From NCBI GenBank assembly GCA_031270945.1, contig JAISWZ010000188.1, positions 1 through 64,000 of the forward strand: a stretch of 64,000 nucleotides of DNA, given 5' to 3'. The notes beneath the pieces are model-generated. The model was not told the origin of the DNA and searched no databases. It saw nothing but the letters and a program-made list of their open reading frames with translations. Below are positions 53,673 to 63,602 of the stretch, piece by piece. How positions within the stretch are numbered: the first letter of the stretch is position 1; each line of letters opens with the position of its first letter. The translations under genes were made by a program, and so were the position numbers. Source of the DNA: Clostridiales bacterium. GTDB lineage: Bacteria > Bacillota > Clostridia > Lachnospirales > WQUN01.

Positions 53673-53948
53673 TTGGAGTAGATGGAGAAGATGGGTAATA
53701 AGGGGCATAAGCGGCTCCGCGTAAGCGGGGCTTGCTTTCATATGAATGTTTTAGGGATGTCCGTCTAAGGCTTGGCAAACGTGCCATGACATTGAGCGAA
53801 TATAAACGCACTTAAGAATATAATTGCGAATAATAATAAAATCCATTTATCTCCATCAGGATGATTACTGGGTTTAATGCTTGTTCGATAAATATGTTAG
53901 CGGCCAAATAAAATAAGGCAACTTGAACACTGAAAGGAAGGCTTGCTT

Positions 53949-55865
53949 ATGAAATCGAAAGGCATCAAGTTTTTGGCAATGCTTCTTGTTTCGGCAATCT
54001 TGCTGTCCGTTGCGCCAATCGACGCCTTTGGCGACCAGGTCTTCGGAGTTAAGTTCGTGAGCATTTATGTTAGCGACGTGCAAACACCAACCCGCTTTAG
54101 GGTTTTGCCAACGGATATAAGCGGAGATTTCGTTTTCACGCATGAAGACGGGGGCACAATAACGATCCCATCTTCTCTCTTGGTTTCTTATAGAGATTTC
54201 GTAGGCGTTAATATTCCTATTGCGCCAGCAAGTTGGGAGACAGACGGCACTTTGCCGGCAGACTGGCGAGAGCACGAGTATATCGCATTTATAAAGAATC
54301 CAGGTGTCTATACGCTAACCTCTTTGCCAAAACTGTCTAACGGCTACGCGATTGTTGGAATCAAGCAAAAGGATGATGAAACAAATGAAGGCGAACAACT
54401 TGTAACCACGCCATTTGTCAATATAGCTAATCTTGTCGACCTTCAGATGCCAACTACCATCACATTTTTGATAGACAAACTGGGGGACGGCGATCCTGGG
54501 AACGACGAGCGCGAGGATCCAGTTTTGACTGATCCCAGCTACGTATATCCAGCAGACCCGGGAGCTAATGTATTTCCTCCGACAGAATTGCTTGAGTCCA
54601 TTTCCACTCCTGAAGACGCGGCGAAGGTTGTTGGCGATTACGCCAGCACACTGACTGAAGCGCAGAAAACTTCTCCAACAGGCGAGGATCGCCTTGAGCG
54701 GTTTGCTGAAGAGGCTGCTTCCATGGCGGCGTCGACAACTGCAACTGACCAGTTCGTAGTTGACTACGCTCTCGTATCCAGCCTTGAGCAAAGAGCGGCT
54801 TCAGCAAAAACAGCTGTCACCAACGCGCTGACTTCAAACGGAGTGCCCTTGAACCGGGATATTCGATCTGTTGTCAGGGTTAAGGTCATGGAGTCAACTG
54901 CTTACCAGCCGGTGACAACCCTCATTTCCTTAGGCGCTTTCCGCTTGAACGCTCCTGCTTCCGCTTCAAGTGTTACCTTCAACATCAACGAGAGCTACTC
55001 TAACGCTGGAGCGGATCTGGTCATCATAGACACAGCGGGAGCGGATCTTTACATCAGCAAGGGCAAAGTTGAAACTGGAACAATGTCTGTTTCGAATCTA
55101 TCTTCGACTACTGCAAAAGTGGACTTTGGGTCGGCAAAGAACAGCGTAGTAACAGTCTCTTTCCCTGGTCAGGGGAAGGCAACTGACTATTACACTGTGA
55201 CAGATGAAGCAGGGGTCAATCACGGCGGAATATACGATCCGGCTTCAGGCTCTTTCAAGGCGAAGGTCAACAACACGGGCACTTTTAATGTTGCTTCTCG
55301 CGAAAAGGACTTCACAGACTTGAAAACGCAAGACAACGAAGTTCAAAAGGCTATCAAGGCTTTGGCGTCTAAAGGCGTTATCAACGGGCGAACGACAACG
55401 GAGTTTGCTCCGACCGCAAAGATAACAAGAGCTGAGATCGCGACTCTTCTGGTTCTTGCTCTGAAGCAAATGGATCCAAACGCCAATGGCAACTTCGCTG
55501 ACGTCAAGAATTCCGACTGGTTCTTTGGAGCGGCTGGTTCATCCAAGAAGCAAGGCCTGATAACTGGGTACGAGGACAACACTTTCAGGGGCGGAGTGAA
55601 CCTGCCGAAATCCCAAATCTACTCCGTTAGCGCCAGGATTCTTCGAAACGAGATGAAATATGCAACGCCTAAGGACATAAACGCATCGCTTAAAGCGTTT
55701 AACGACGCGACAAGCATTCCTGACTGGGCAAAGAACGATGTGGCTTTGGCGGCTTACGCAGGGCTCGTTACCACTCGCACGGACGGGAAGTTTGGAAGCG
55801 AGGAAGAAATGACGAGAGGCAATGCGGCTATAGCTGTTTGGAGGCTTTATAACAAGATTTTTTAG
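53949..55865 (+). CDS. SLH surface protein, variable-N paralog A
   Basis: Secreted protein of 638 residues; start ATG 53949 (GGAAGG seven bases upstream). Signal peptide about 1-27 (FLAMLLVSAILLSVAPIDAFG). Residues about 30-185 form an N-terminal domain shared in outline with paralogs B and C (SIYVSDVQTPTRFRVLP, ISGDFVFTHEDG, KNPGVYTLTSLPKLSNGY) but with very different loops. From the YVYPADPGAN segment onward a body of about 260 residues (ESISTPEDAAKVVGDYASTL, AYQPVTTLISLGAFRLNAPA, VVTVSFPGQGK) and three SLH repeats (ITRAEIATLLVLAL first) are nearly identical to the other copies. Ends WRLYNKIF. Own promoter region and terminator. Confidence 0.85.
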   Translation: MKSKGIKFLAMLLVSAILLSVAPIDAFGDQVFGVKFVSIYVSDVQTPTRFRVLPTDISGDFVFTHEDGGTITIPSSLLVSYRDFVGVNIPIAPASWETDGTLPADWREHEYIAFIKNPGVYTLTSLPKLSNGYAIVGIKQKDDETNEGEQLVTTPFVNIANLVDLQMPTTITFLIDKLGDGDPGNDEREDPVLTDPSYVYPADPGANVFPPTELLESISTPEDAAKVVGDYASTLTEAQKTSPTGEDRLERFAEEAASMAASTTATDQFVVDYALVSSLEQRAASAKTAVTNALTSNGVPLNRDIRSVVRVKVMESTAYQPVTTLISLGAFRLNAPASASSVTFNINESYSNAGADLVIIDTAGADLYISKGKVETGTMSVSNLSSTTAKVDFGSAKNSVVTVSFPGQGKATDYYTVTDEAGVNHGGIYDPASGSFKAKVNNTGTFNVASREKDFTDLKTQDNEVQKAIKALASKGVINGRTTTEFAPTAKITRAEIATLLVLALKQMDPNANGNFADVKNSDWFFGAAGSSKKQGLITGYEDNTFRGGVNLPKSQIYSVSARILRNEMKYATPKDINASLKAFNDATSIPDWAKNDVALAAYAGLVTTRTDGKFGSEEEMTRGNAAIAVWRLYNKIF

Positions 55866-55897
55866 GGTTTAAGAGTTTTTAAGGGTTATGAGTTTTG

Positions 55898-55930
55898 GGA
55901 GAAAGCGGGAATGCCCGCTTTCTCCTTTTT
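55898..55930 (+). terminator. terminator after paralog A
   Basis: Stem GGAGAAAGCGGG (55898-55909) with 55914-55925, then T5. Almost the same hairpin closes paralogs B, C and D. Confidence 0.85.
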
Positions 55931-56126
55931 TGATCCCCTGAAATCTATAATAGCGATTTTCACCCATGCATAAGCATAGATTTTGCGATGCGGGATTTTG
56001 TGAGTTGATAATTTCATATAATATCAATATTTCGACATTTAAAGAGAGGCTTTGGGATAGGTCGACCACTCTCGATGCCTATACTTCAAGCTTCGTGGAT
56101 CTCAAATCTATTTTTCCTATGATCTG

Positions 56127-56155
56127 TTGACATAGATATTTTATAAATCCATAAT
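56127..56155 (+). promoter_or_regulatory. promoter of SLH paralog B
   Basis: TTGACA (56127-56132), 17-base spacer, CATAAT (56150-56155), about 135 bases before the start codon. Confidence 0.65.
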
Positions 56156-56289
56156 ATCCTCACTTACATAATTTCGGCTTTGTTTTTCAAATGAGCAACA
56201 TTGCCAGCATTGCGAGTCCGACATGCGCCAAGAACGAGGACAAAAAGTCGCCAAAAAGATGATTCAGCACCGAAAGGAATGTCTTTCCT

Positions 56290-58152
56290 ATGAACTCCAA
56301 AATCATTAAATTCTTTGCGTTTCTTTTTGCATCGACAGTCTTGCTGTTGATTGCGCCTGTTAGCGCCTACGCTACCGACAGCTTAGGCATTAAGGACATC
56401 TCCATTTATGTTAGGGATGTGCAGTCGCCAGCCCGCTTTACTGTTTCGCCAAGTGAGATAAGCGGCGATTTCGTTTTCGCAAACGATGACGGAGATACGA
56501 TCACGCTTCAATCATCTTCCATGACCCTTTTTAGGGATGATTTAAACGCTTTCGCTACCATCATACCAGAAGGCTGGCAATCATACGGCTTTACCCGCCT
56601 TGTAAAGAAGCCAGGCATCTATACCCTAAAATCTGTGCCAAAGCTGTCTAACGGCTACACGATTGTTGCAATCGAACAAGAAGATGAAGCGGCAAACGAT
56701 GGCATCCAGCTTGTGACTACTCCGTTCATCAACATACGCAACCTGGTCGACTATCAAAAGTACACGCACATAAGATTTTTTGTAGACAAATTGGAGGGGG
56801 CGCCAGTGGTCGACGCTCCGCCCAGCTACGTATATCCAGCCGATCCTGGAGCGAATGTCTTTCCTCCGACATCAACGCTTGAGTCTATTTCGACTCCCGA
56901 AGACGCGGCAAAGGTTGTGAGCGATTACGTCCGAACGTTGACAGACGCTCAAAAGACCTCCCCTACCGGGGTGGATCGGCTTGCGCGGTATGCTGAAGAG
57001 GCTGCTTCCATGGCGGCGTCAACTACAGTAAACAACCTGTTTACGCTTGATTTAGCTCTTTTGTCCAGCCTTGATTCGAGAGCGGCATCGGCAAAAACCG
57101 CTGTAACTAACGCGCTGACCTCAAGCGGAGTGTCGCTAAACAGGGAGCTTCGATCAGTTATCAGGCTTAAGGTCATGCAGACAACCGCCTACCAGCCAGT
57201 GACAAGCCTCATTTCCTTGGGCGCTTTCCGCTTGAACGCTCCTGCGTCGGCTTCAAATGTTACCTTCAACGTTAATGATAGCTACTCCAAGGCTGGAGCT
57301 GACCTGGTAATCGTAGACACTACGGGAGCAGATCTCTACGTCAGCAAGGGAAAAGTTGAAACCGGAACAATATCCGTTTCAAGCGCGTCCTCGACTACTG
57401 CAAAAGTGGAGTTCGGGTCGGCAAAGAACAGCGTAGTAACAGTCTCTTTTCCTGGACAGGGCAAGGCATCTGACTATTATTCTGTGACAGATGAAGCTGG
57501 GGTCAACCAAGGCGGAATCTATGACCCAGCATCAGACTCTTTCAAGGCAAAAGTCAATAGCTCAAGCACTTTCAAAGTAGGACCAAGCGAAAAGGACTTC
57601 ACAGACTTGAAAACGCAAGACAACGAAGTTCAAAAGGCTATCAAGGCTTTGGCGTCTAAAGGCGTTATCAACGGGCGCAGCGCAACAGAATTTGAGCCGA
57701 CCGCGAAGATAACAAGAGCTGAGATCGCGACTCTTCTGGTTCTTGCTCTGAAGCAAATGGATCCAAACGCCAACGGCAACTTTGCTGACGTCAAGAATTC
57801 CGACTGGTTCTTTGGAGCGGCGGGATCCTCCAAGAAGCAGGGCTTGATAACGGGGTACGAGGACAACACTTTCAGGGGCGGAGTGAACCTGCCGAAATCC
57901 CAAATCTACTCTGTAAGCGCAAGGATACTCCGAAACGAGATGAAATATGCTACGCCTAAGGACATAAACGCGTCACTTAAAGGGTTTAACGACGCGACAA
58001 GCATTCCTGACTGGGCAAAGAGCGATGTTGCTCTGGCAGCTTACGCAGGGCTCGTTACCACTCGCACGGACGGGAAGTTTGGAAGCGAGGAAGAAATGAC
58101 GCGGGGCAACGCGGCTATAGCTGTTTGGAGGCTTTACAACAAGATTTTTTAG
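56290..58152 (+). CDS. SLH surface protein, variable-N paralog B
   Basis: Secreted protein of 620 residues. Signal peptide about 1-28 (FFAFLLVSTVLLLIAPVSAYA-like). The N-terminal domain follows the paralog A outline (SIYVRDVQSPARFTVSP, ISGDFVFANDDG, KPGIYTLKSVPKLSNGYTIV) but differs in most surface positions. The body and three SLH repeats are close copies of A and C at the DNA level, with stretches of tens of identical bases. The body carries local differences (RLARYAEEAASM, LFTLDLALLSSLDSRA) that mark it as the most divergent body among A, B and C. Followed by the same terminator type at 58168-58200. Confidence 0.85.
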   Translation: MNSKIIKFFAFLFASTVLLLIAPVSAYATDSLGIKDISIYVRDVQSPARFTVSPSEISGDFVFANDDGDTITLQSSSMTLFRDDLNAFATIIPEGWQSYGFTRLVKKPGIYTLKSVPKLSNGYTIVAIEQEDEAANDGIQLVTTPFINIRNLVDYQKYTHIRFFVDKLEGAPVVDAPPSYVYPADPGANVFPPTSTLESISTPEDAAKVVSDYVRTLTDAQKTSPTGVDRLARYAEEAASMAASTTVNNLFTLDLALLSSLDSRAASAKTAVTNALTSSGVSLNRELRSVIRLKVMQTTAYQPVTSLISLGAFRLNAPASASNVTFNVNDSYSKAGADLVIVDTTGADLYVSKGKVETGTISVSSASSTTAKVEFGSAKNSVVTVSFPGQGKASDYYSVTDEAGVNQGGIYDPASDSFKAKVNSSSTFKVGPSEKDFTDLKTQDNEVQKAIKALASKGVINGRSATEFEPTAKITRAEIATLLVLALKQMDPNANGNFADVKNSDWFFGAAGSSKKQGLITGYEDNTFRGGVNLPKSQIYSVSARILRNEMKYATPKDINASLKGFNDATSIPDWAKSDVALAAYAGLVTTRTDGKFGSEEEMTRGNAAIAVWRLYNKIF

Positions 58153-58167
58153 GGGTTAAGATTTTTG

Positions 58168-58200
58168 GGAGAAAGCGGGGATGCCCGCTTTCTCCTTTTT
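58168..58200 (+). terminator. terminator after paralog B
   Basis: GGAGAAAGCGGG (58168-58179) with 58184-58195, then a T tract. Confidence 0.85.
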
Positions 58201-58258
58201 TTATAGCAAACGCGATCAGGTGTGAGAAGTTGGGTAGCTGTCTTTATTACGGTAAGTT

Positions 58259-58474
58259 TTGGTTTTTGTTCCTGCTCCATATGAGTACCATATCGCCATC
58301 CTCACGGAATGCTTGGTCGTCTCCATCGTTTTAGTATGCGTAGCTATTGCGATTTTCTTCCTTGCGGTACTGAGCGCCCCGAACGGCATCGTCGAGAAGT
58401 TCACGCTGTTCATCGTTATTCATTGGGTCACGGTAGTCTGCGCCAACTACGTCTTTGTCTTAAAGTGCAGATGA
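58259..58474 (+). pseudogene. possible membrane protein fragment
   Basis: Reading frame of 71 residues with two good membrane helices (CLVVSIVLVCVAIAIFFLAV and FTLFIVIHWVTVVCANYVFV). It has no ATG, only TTG, and no ribosome site; an in-frame stop lies just upstream. It may be the surviving end of a larger membrane protein gene, or a small protein with poor translation signals. Confidence 0.35.
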
Positions 58475-58544
58475 AGCGCAAACCTTACTGGAACACCTAT
58501 TCTTATTGAAGTCATCTTTGCGAAAACGAGAGGAGAACGTTATT

Positions 58545-58913
58545 ATGACACCACCTCGCATTCTCAAATCGTCGGTTATAGCTCCGCCGATATTTGGCGT
58601 CGTTTTCGGCGCGCTTTTGTTTATCCTTGGTGCGGCGGACGACGCGCCTGGCCTATGCCTGATCGGATTGGTTTTTGCGTTCCTGCTTATCATGCTTGGC
58701 GCCAAAAACACCGGCCTCATTCCAAAGGGCTTCATTCAGCCGTTCATTCTGCTGTGCTTTGGAACAGGCAGCATTCTGCTTGGAACGGCATGGTTCAGAG
58801 ACACTGAGTTTGACAATGCGCCCATTTTTCCGATTGCGGCGCTTTGCATTGGCGCAGAGATATTGTCCGCTGGAATACTGCAAGCGAGACGACGGATTCG
58901 CGGCAAACAGTAA
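58545..58913 (+). CDS. small four-helix membrane protein, unknown function
   Basis: Protein of 122 residues; I start at ATG 58545 (GAGGAGA eight bases upstream) rather than 58506. About four hydrophobic segments: VIAPPIFGVVFGALLFILGA, LCLIGLVFAFLLIMLGA, FIQPFILLCFGTGSILLGTA and IFPIAALCIGAEILSAGIL, with a basic C-terminus RRRIRGKQ. I do not recognise a family. It is inserted in the SLH array and is followed, after 120 bases, by what looks like the leftover 3' end and terminator of an SLH gene. Confidence 0.65.
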   Translation: MTPPRILKSSVIAPPIFGVVFGALLFILGAADDAPGLCLIGLVFAFLLIMLGAKNTGLIPKGFIQPFILLCFGTGSILLGTAWFRDTEFDNAPIFPIAALCIGAEILSAGILQARRRIRGKQ

Positions 58914-59029
58914 GCCGTATCAGACTTGGAAGTTGGCGAGATGGCCTGCAATCCATGCTGCCTTTTGTTCCCGGTTTCCGAGCGCGTTGCTGACTTCAGC
59001 TTGCAATTGACGCATTTGCCGCCAGCATC

Positions 59030-59096
59030 ATCGAGATGGATTTTTAGGTTTAAGAGAGTTTAGGGAGAAAGCGAGAGCGTCCGCTTTCTCCTCTTT
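59030..59096 (+). terminator. remnant SLH-gene 3' end with terminator
   Basis: GATTTTTAGGTTTAAGAGAG then TTTAGGGAGAAAGCG closely matches the end of the SLH genes (GATTTTTTAGGGTTT then GGAGAAAGCGGG). The hairpin GGAGAAAGCG/CGCTTTCTCC (59064-59091) with T-rich end is present, but the SLH gene itself is missing. Confidence 0.6.
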
Positions 59097-59177
59097 TATT
59101 GGAATGGATAGGCTTCGACTGCATAGTAGCAATAACACATGTTCACAAATTTCTCAAATTCTTTTTGAAACATTCTA

Positions 59178-59206
59178 TTGACAAAGATATATTAGCGATC
59201 TATAAT
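59178..59206 (+). promoter_or_regulatory. promoter of SLH paralog C
   Basis: TTGACA (59178-59183), exactly 17 bases, TATAAT (59201-59206): perfect consensus. The start codon is about 370 bases downstream, giving an unusually long leader in which I recognise no riboswitch class. Confidence 0.75.
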
Positions 59207-59574
59207 CTTCTCAAATATATCCTCGCGACATGACTTTGCAAGTGTAAAGCGCTGCCAAGGTTCATGCCTATGGGTCCAAGCGCGGCTGATATGCGAGGAA
59301 AAGTCTACGGGCGCTTATATCTGCGAGCGAAATCATCAGCGCCTTTGAAATCTCAAGGGAGGCAAAGATCGATGTGATCTAAATATCCTTTAGGCGTCTC
59401 AGCCTGATGCGGCTTTCTGCCGCTATGACAGCGAGCGAAAAGAATTGCGAACAAGAATAAAAATCTATTTATCGTCAGCGGTACAGTAACTGGGTTTTAC
59501 GGATAATTTTATAAATTAGTTAGCGGTCGTAAGTAAATAAAAAGTGCCATGGGCACTGAAGGGAAGGTATGATT

Positions 59575-61440
59575 ATGAAATCTAAAGGCATCAAGTTTTT
59601 GGCAATTCTTCTTGCATCGACGCTGTTGCTGTCGGTTGCGCCTATCACCGCCTTTGGCGGAGGCGATGGGGTTAAGGGACTTTACCTTTATATAGCAGAT
59701 GTGCAAACGCCCGCCCGCTTTACGGTTTTGCCAGAGGAGATAAGCGGAGATTTAGTTTTTACAAGTCAAAATGGGGATACATTAAGGTTCAGCACATCTG
59801 GTATGGTAGTTAGAGATGAAGAGTTATTTGGCAGCACTGATGTCTTGACGGAAGACATGGAGCCAACCGAACATGGCATCTATATAAAAAATCCGGGTTA
59901 TTATACTCTAACAGAATATCCTGAGCTGTCTAATGGCTATGTAATTGTTTCAGCCGGATATCGACGTTATAGTAATACAAAGGACGTTGAGATTACGACA
60001 CCGTTCATTGACATTCCACAATTTAACGGCTACTTTGGAATAGACGATCTTGTATTATTGGTAGACAAATTGGATAACGGCGAGCGCGAGGCTCCAGTTA
60101 TGCCTGAGCCCAGCTACGTGTATCCAGCTGACCCAGGAGCGGATGTATTTCCTCCAACAGAATTGCTTGAGTCCATTTCGACACCAGAAGACGCGGCGAA
60201 GGTTGTTGGCGATTACGCCAGCACACTGACTGAAGTGCAGAAGACTTCTCCAACAGGCGAGGATCGCCTTGAGCGGTTTGCTGAAGAAGCGGCTTCCATG
60301 GCGGCGTCGGAAACCGTAACTGACCAGTTCGTAGTTGACTACGCTCTCGTATCCAGTCTTGAGCAAAGAGCGGCTTCAGCAAAAACAGCAGTGACTAACG
60401 CGCTTGTCTCAAATGGAGTGCCCTTGAACAGGGATATTCGATCCGTTGTCAGGGTTAAGGTCATGGAGTCAACGGCTTACCAGCCAGTGACAACCCTCAT
60501 TTCTTTGGGTGCCTTCCGATTGAACGCTCCAGCTTCCGCTTCAAATGTTACTTTCAACATCAACGAGAGCTACTCCAACGCTGGAGCGGATCTGGTCATC
60601 ATTGACACTGCGGGAGCAGATCTTTACATTAGCAAGGGAAAAGTGGAAACAGGAACAATGTCTGTTTCAAGTCCGTCCTCGACTACTGCAAAAGTGGACT
60701 TCGGTGAGGCGAAAAACAGCGTAGTAACAGTCTCTTTCCCTGGGCAGGGCAAGGCAACTGACTATTATTCTGTGACTGATGAAGCCGGGGTCAATCACGG
60801 CGGCATTTACGATCCTGCTTCAGACTCTTTTAAGGTGAAAGTCAACAGCTCAAACACTTTCAAAGTAGCGCCAAGCGAAAAGGACTTCACAGACTTGAAA
60901 GCGCAGGACAACGAAGTTCAAAAGGCCATCAAGGCTTTGGCGTCTAAAGGCGTTATTAACGGGCGAACGGCGACGGAGTTCGAACCGACCGCTAGGATAA
61001 CAAGAGCTGAGATCGCGACTCTTCTGGTTCTTGCTCTGAAGCAAATGGATCCAAACGCCAACGGCAACTTTGCTGACGTCAAGAATTCAGACTGGTTCTT
61101 TGGAGCGGCTGGATCTTCCAAGAAGCAAGGCTTGATAACTGGATATGAGGACAATACGTTCCGGGGCGGCGTGAACCTGCCGAAATCACAAATCTACTCC
61201 GTAAGCGCAAGGATCCTTCGAAACGAGATGAAATATGCAACGCCTAAGGACATAAACGCATCGCTTAAAGGGTTTAACGACGCAACAAGCATTCCTGACT
61301 GGGCAAAGAGCGATGTGGCTCTGGCGGCTTACGCAGGGCTCGTTACCACTCGCACGGACGGGAAGTTTGGAAGCGAGGAAGAAATGACGAGGGGCAATGC
61401 GGCTATAGCCGTTTGGAGGCTTTATAACAAGATTTTTTAG
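59575..61440 (+). CDS. SLH surface protein, variable-N paralog C
   Basis: Secreted protein of 621 residues; ATG 59575 has GGGAAGG seven bases upstream. Signal peptide about 1-27 (FLAILLASTLLLSVAPITAFG). The N-terminal domain again shares only the outline (LYIADVQTPARFTVLP, ISGDLVFTSQNGD, KNPGYYTLTEYPELSNGYVI). The body is very close to paralog A (LLESISTPEDAAKVVGDYAS, RLERFAEEAASMAAS), and the SLH part is almost identical to A and B, ending WRLYNKIF. Upstream noncoding sequence also resembles that of paralog A, so whole transcription units were duplicated. Confidence 0.85.
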   Translation: MKSKGIKFLAILLASTLLLSVAPITAFGGGDGVKGLYLYIADVQTPARFTVLPEEISGDLVFTSQNGDTLRFSTSGMVVRDEELFGSTDVLTEDMEPTEHGIYIKNPGYYTLTEYPELSNGYVIVSAGYRRYSNTKDVEITTPFIDIPQFNGYFGIDDLVLLVDKLDNGEREAPVMPEPSYVYPADPGADVFPPTELLESISTPEDAAKVVGDYASTLTEVQKTSPTGEDRLERFAEEAASMAASETVTDQFVVDYALVSSLEQRAASAKTAVTNALVSNGVPLNRDIRSVVRVKVMESTAYQPVTTLISLGAFRLNAPASASNVTFNINESYSNAGADLVIIDTAGADLYISKGKVETGTMSVSSPSSTTAKVDFGEAKNSVVTVSFPGQGKATDYYSVTDEAGVNHGGIYDPASDSFKVKVNSSNTFKVAPSEKDFTDLKAQDNEVQKAIKALASKGVINGRTATEFEPTARITRAEIATLLVLALKQMDPNANGNFADVKNSDWFFGAAGSSKKQGLITGYEDNTFRGGVNLPKSQIYSVSARILRNEMKYATPKDINASLKGFNDATSIPDWAKSDVALAAYAGLVTTRTDGKFGSEEEMTRGNAAIAVWRLYNKIF

Positions 61441-61457
61441 GGTTTAGGGAGTTTAAG

Positions 61458-61489
61458 GAGAAAGCGGGAATGCCCGCTTTCTCTTTTTT
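61458..61489 (+). terminator. terminator after paralog C
   Basis: GAGAAAGCGGG (61458-61468) with 61473-61483, then a T tract. Confidence 0.85.
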
Positions 61490-61878
61490 ATTGGCTTTAA
61501 GGGGCGAGAGAGATCTTATTGAAGCACGATGACTTCTGCGCGAAACAGGGCAAAAAAATGGGCGGCTCATGACCAAAGAGCTCGGGAATCAGGGAGTGGC
61601 GGAGGATTTAACGGGATAGAGCTTTCTTAGTGCCAATTTGCAGTAAGCTTAACAAACTATGCGATAATAAGCGTGGCCTATCTTCCTGTCAAAGATTCGA
61701 TGCGAAAAAGACTCTTACCAGCTTAGGGGTTCGGGGTTTTCTCAACTTTTAGGCGAAATCAATGTAGATAAAGCCTTTTTCTTTGCAATGTCACTGTTCA
61801 TTCGTCTTAAAATATGACCACAAAACAAAGTTTTTGAATTTATTATTCGTATTTTCTCAAAAGCATTATATAACTTCG

Positions 61879-61907
61879 TTGACACTTCCTATTCTTGATG
61901 CTATAAT
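61879..61907 (+). promoter_or_regulatory. promoter of SLH paralog D
   Basis: TTGACA (61879-61884), 17 bases, TATAAT (61902-61907): perfect consensus, about 115 bases before the start codon. The gap from 61490 to here has no gene. Confidence 0.8.
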
Positions 61908-62024
61908 GACTTCGATAAGTTGCCCTCATTTAGGGCTCGCCAGGATTTTTGCTTGACTCAATCTTCTATCAGAGCGAAAGCGAAGGCGTTATTCGCTCAG
62001 AACAATCAGTAAAGGAGAAGTTGT

Positions 62025-63554
62025 ATGAAAAAAATTATTTTAACGCTTGCAGTTGCCGCGCTCATTCTTTCGCAATTCCCATCCAGCGCATACGCGACTA
62101 CAGCAGTGCCCCGTGCTATCGCGAAGAGCGTAGCTAGCAATTACGTAGCCCCGGCGACAAAAATTACTATAAAGGGGTCTGCATCGCCAACGCCTGCCCC
62201 TGATCTCTCTCCGGACGAAGCAATTGCATACATATATCCAGCCGATCCTGGCTCGGACGTTACGCCTCCAACGTCAGGGCTTGAGTCCATTTCAACTCCT
62301 GAAGACGCGGCAAAGGTTGTAAGAGATTACGTCAGCACACTGACCGAAACTCAGAAGACCTCTCCTACTGGAGTAGATCGCCTTGAGCGATTCGCTGAAG
62401 AAGCGGCTTCTATGGCGGCGTCAACAACTGTAACTGACCAGTTCGTAGTTGACTACGATCTCGTGTCTGGCCTTGACGTGCTCGGCGATACAGCACGAAG
62501 CTTCGTCTCTGAAGCTCTGACATCAAGCGGGATATCTCTTAACAGAGATCTCAGATCTGTTGTCAGGGTTAAGGTCATGGAGACAACAGCTTACCAGCCA
62601 GTGACAAGCCTCATTTCCTTGGGTGCCTTCCGCTTGAACGCTCCCGCTTCAGCTTCAAATGTAACTTTCAACATCAATGAGAGCTACTCCTCTGCTGGAG
62701 CTGACACGGTTATCATAGACACTGCAGGAACAGATCTTTACATAAGCAAGGGCAAAGTGGAAACCGGAACTATATCCGTCCAAAGCCCAACCTCGACAAC
62801 TGCAAAAATAGATTTTGGCTCTGCGAAAAAGAGCGTAGTTACAGTCTCTTTTCCTGGGCAAGGCAAAGAAAATGACTATTACTCAGTGGTTGATGACTCT
62901 GGCGCCAACCACGGCGGAATCTACGATCCGGCATCTGACTCTTTTAAGGCTAAAGTCAGCAGTTCTGGCACTTTCAACGTTGCGTCTAGCGAAAAGGATT
63001 TCTCAGACCTAGTATTGCAAGACTTTGAGGTTCAAAAGGCAATCAAGGCTCTGGCATCAAAAGGGGTTATCAACGGGCGCAGCGAGACAGAGTTTGCTCC
63101 GACCGCGAAGATTACACGCGCTGAAATCTCTACTCTTCTGGTTCTAGCCCTGAAGCAAATGGATCCAAACGCTGACGGCAACTTTAACGATGTCAAGAAT
63201 TCGGACTGGTTCTTTGGAGCGGCTGGTTCATCCAAGAAGCAAGGCCTGATAACTGGATATGAAGACAATACCTTCAGGGGCACTGCAAACTTGCCGAAAT
63301 CCCAAATCTACTCCGTTAGCGCAAGGATTCTTCGAAACGAGATGAAATATGCAACCCCTAGCGACATAAGTGCGTCGCTTAATGGGTTTAACGACGCAAC
63401 AAGCATTCCTGACTGGGCAAAAAGCGATGTTGCGCTGGCGGCTTATGCAGGGCTCGTTACTACCCGCAAGGACGGGAAGTTTGGAAGCGATGAAGAAATG
63501 ACAAGAGCCAATGCGGCTATCGCTGTTTGGAGGCTTTACAACAAGATTTTTTAG
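62025..63554 (+). CDS. SLH surface protein, paralog D without the variable N-terminal domain
   Basis: Secreted protein of 509 residues with AAAGGAGA upstream of the ATG. Signal peptide about 1-25 (IILTLAVAALILSQFPSSAYA). Instead of the 150-residue N-terminal domain of A-C it has a short linker (ATKITIKGSASPTPAPDLSP), then joins the shared body at YIYPADPGSDVTPPTSGLES. The body and three SLH repeats are clear homologs but more diverged (DFSDLVLQDFEVQKAIKALA, TRKDGKFGSDEEMTRANAAI), suggesting it is the oldest split. Ends in the same WRLYNKIF. Confidence 0.85.
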   Translation: MKKIILTLAVAALILSQFPSSAYATTAVPRAIAKSVASNYVAPATKITIKGSASPTPAPDLSPDEAIAYIYPADPGSDVTPPTSGLESISTPEDAAKVVRDYVSTLTETQKTSPTGVDRLERFAEEAASMAASTTVTDQFVVDYDLVSGLDVLGDTARSFVSEALTSSGISLNRDLRSVVRVKVMETTAYQPVTSLISLGAFRLNAPASASNVTFNINESYSSAGADTVIIDTAGTDLYISKGKVETGTISVQSPTSTTAKIDFGSAKKSVVTVSFPGQGKENDYYSVVDDSGANHGGIYDPASDSFKAKVSSSGTFNVASSEKDFSDLVLQDFEVQKAIKALASKGVINGRSETEFAPTAKITRAEISTLLVLALKQMDPNADGNFNDVKNSDWFFGAAGSSKKQGLITGYEDNTFRGTANLPKSQIYSVSARILRNEMKYATPSDISASLNGFNDATSIPDWAKSDVALAAYAGLVTTRKDGKFGSDEEMTRANAAIAVWRLYNKIF

Positions 63555-63570
63555 TTTTAAAAATATGTTC

Positions 63571-63602
63571 GGAGAAAGCGGGATCCCGCTTTCTCCGTTT
63601 TA
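63571..63602 (+). terminator. terminator after paralog D
   Basis: GGAGAAAGCGGGATCCCGCT then TTCTCC is a perfect inverted repeat (63571-63596), followed by GTTTTATTT. Confidence 0.85.

Noticed and set aside
59207-59574. cyclic-di-GMP riboswitch in the long leader of SLH paralog C
   Set aside because: A GGCAAAG segment looked suggestive, but the required CAGGGCAAACC and GACGCAAAGCC blocks are absent.
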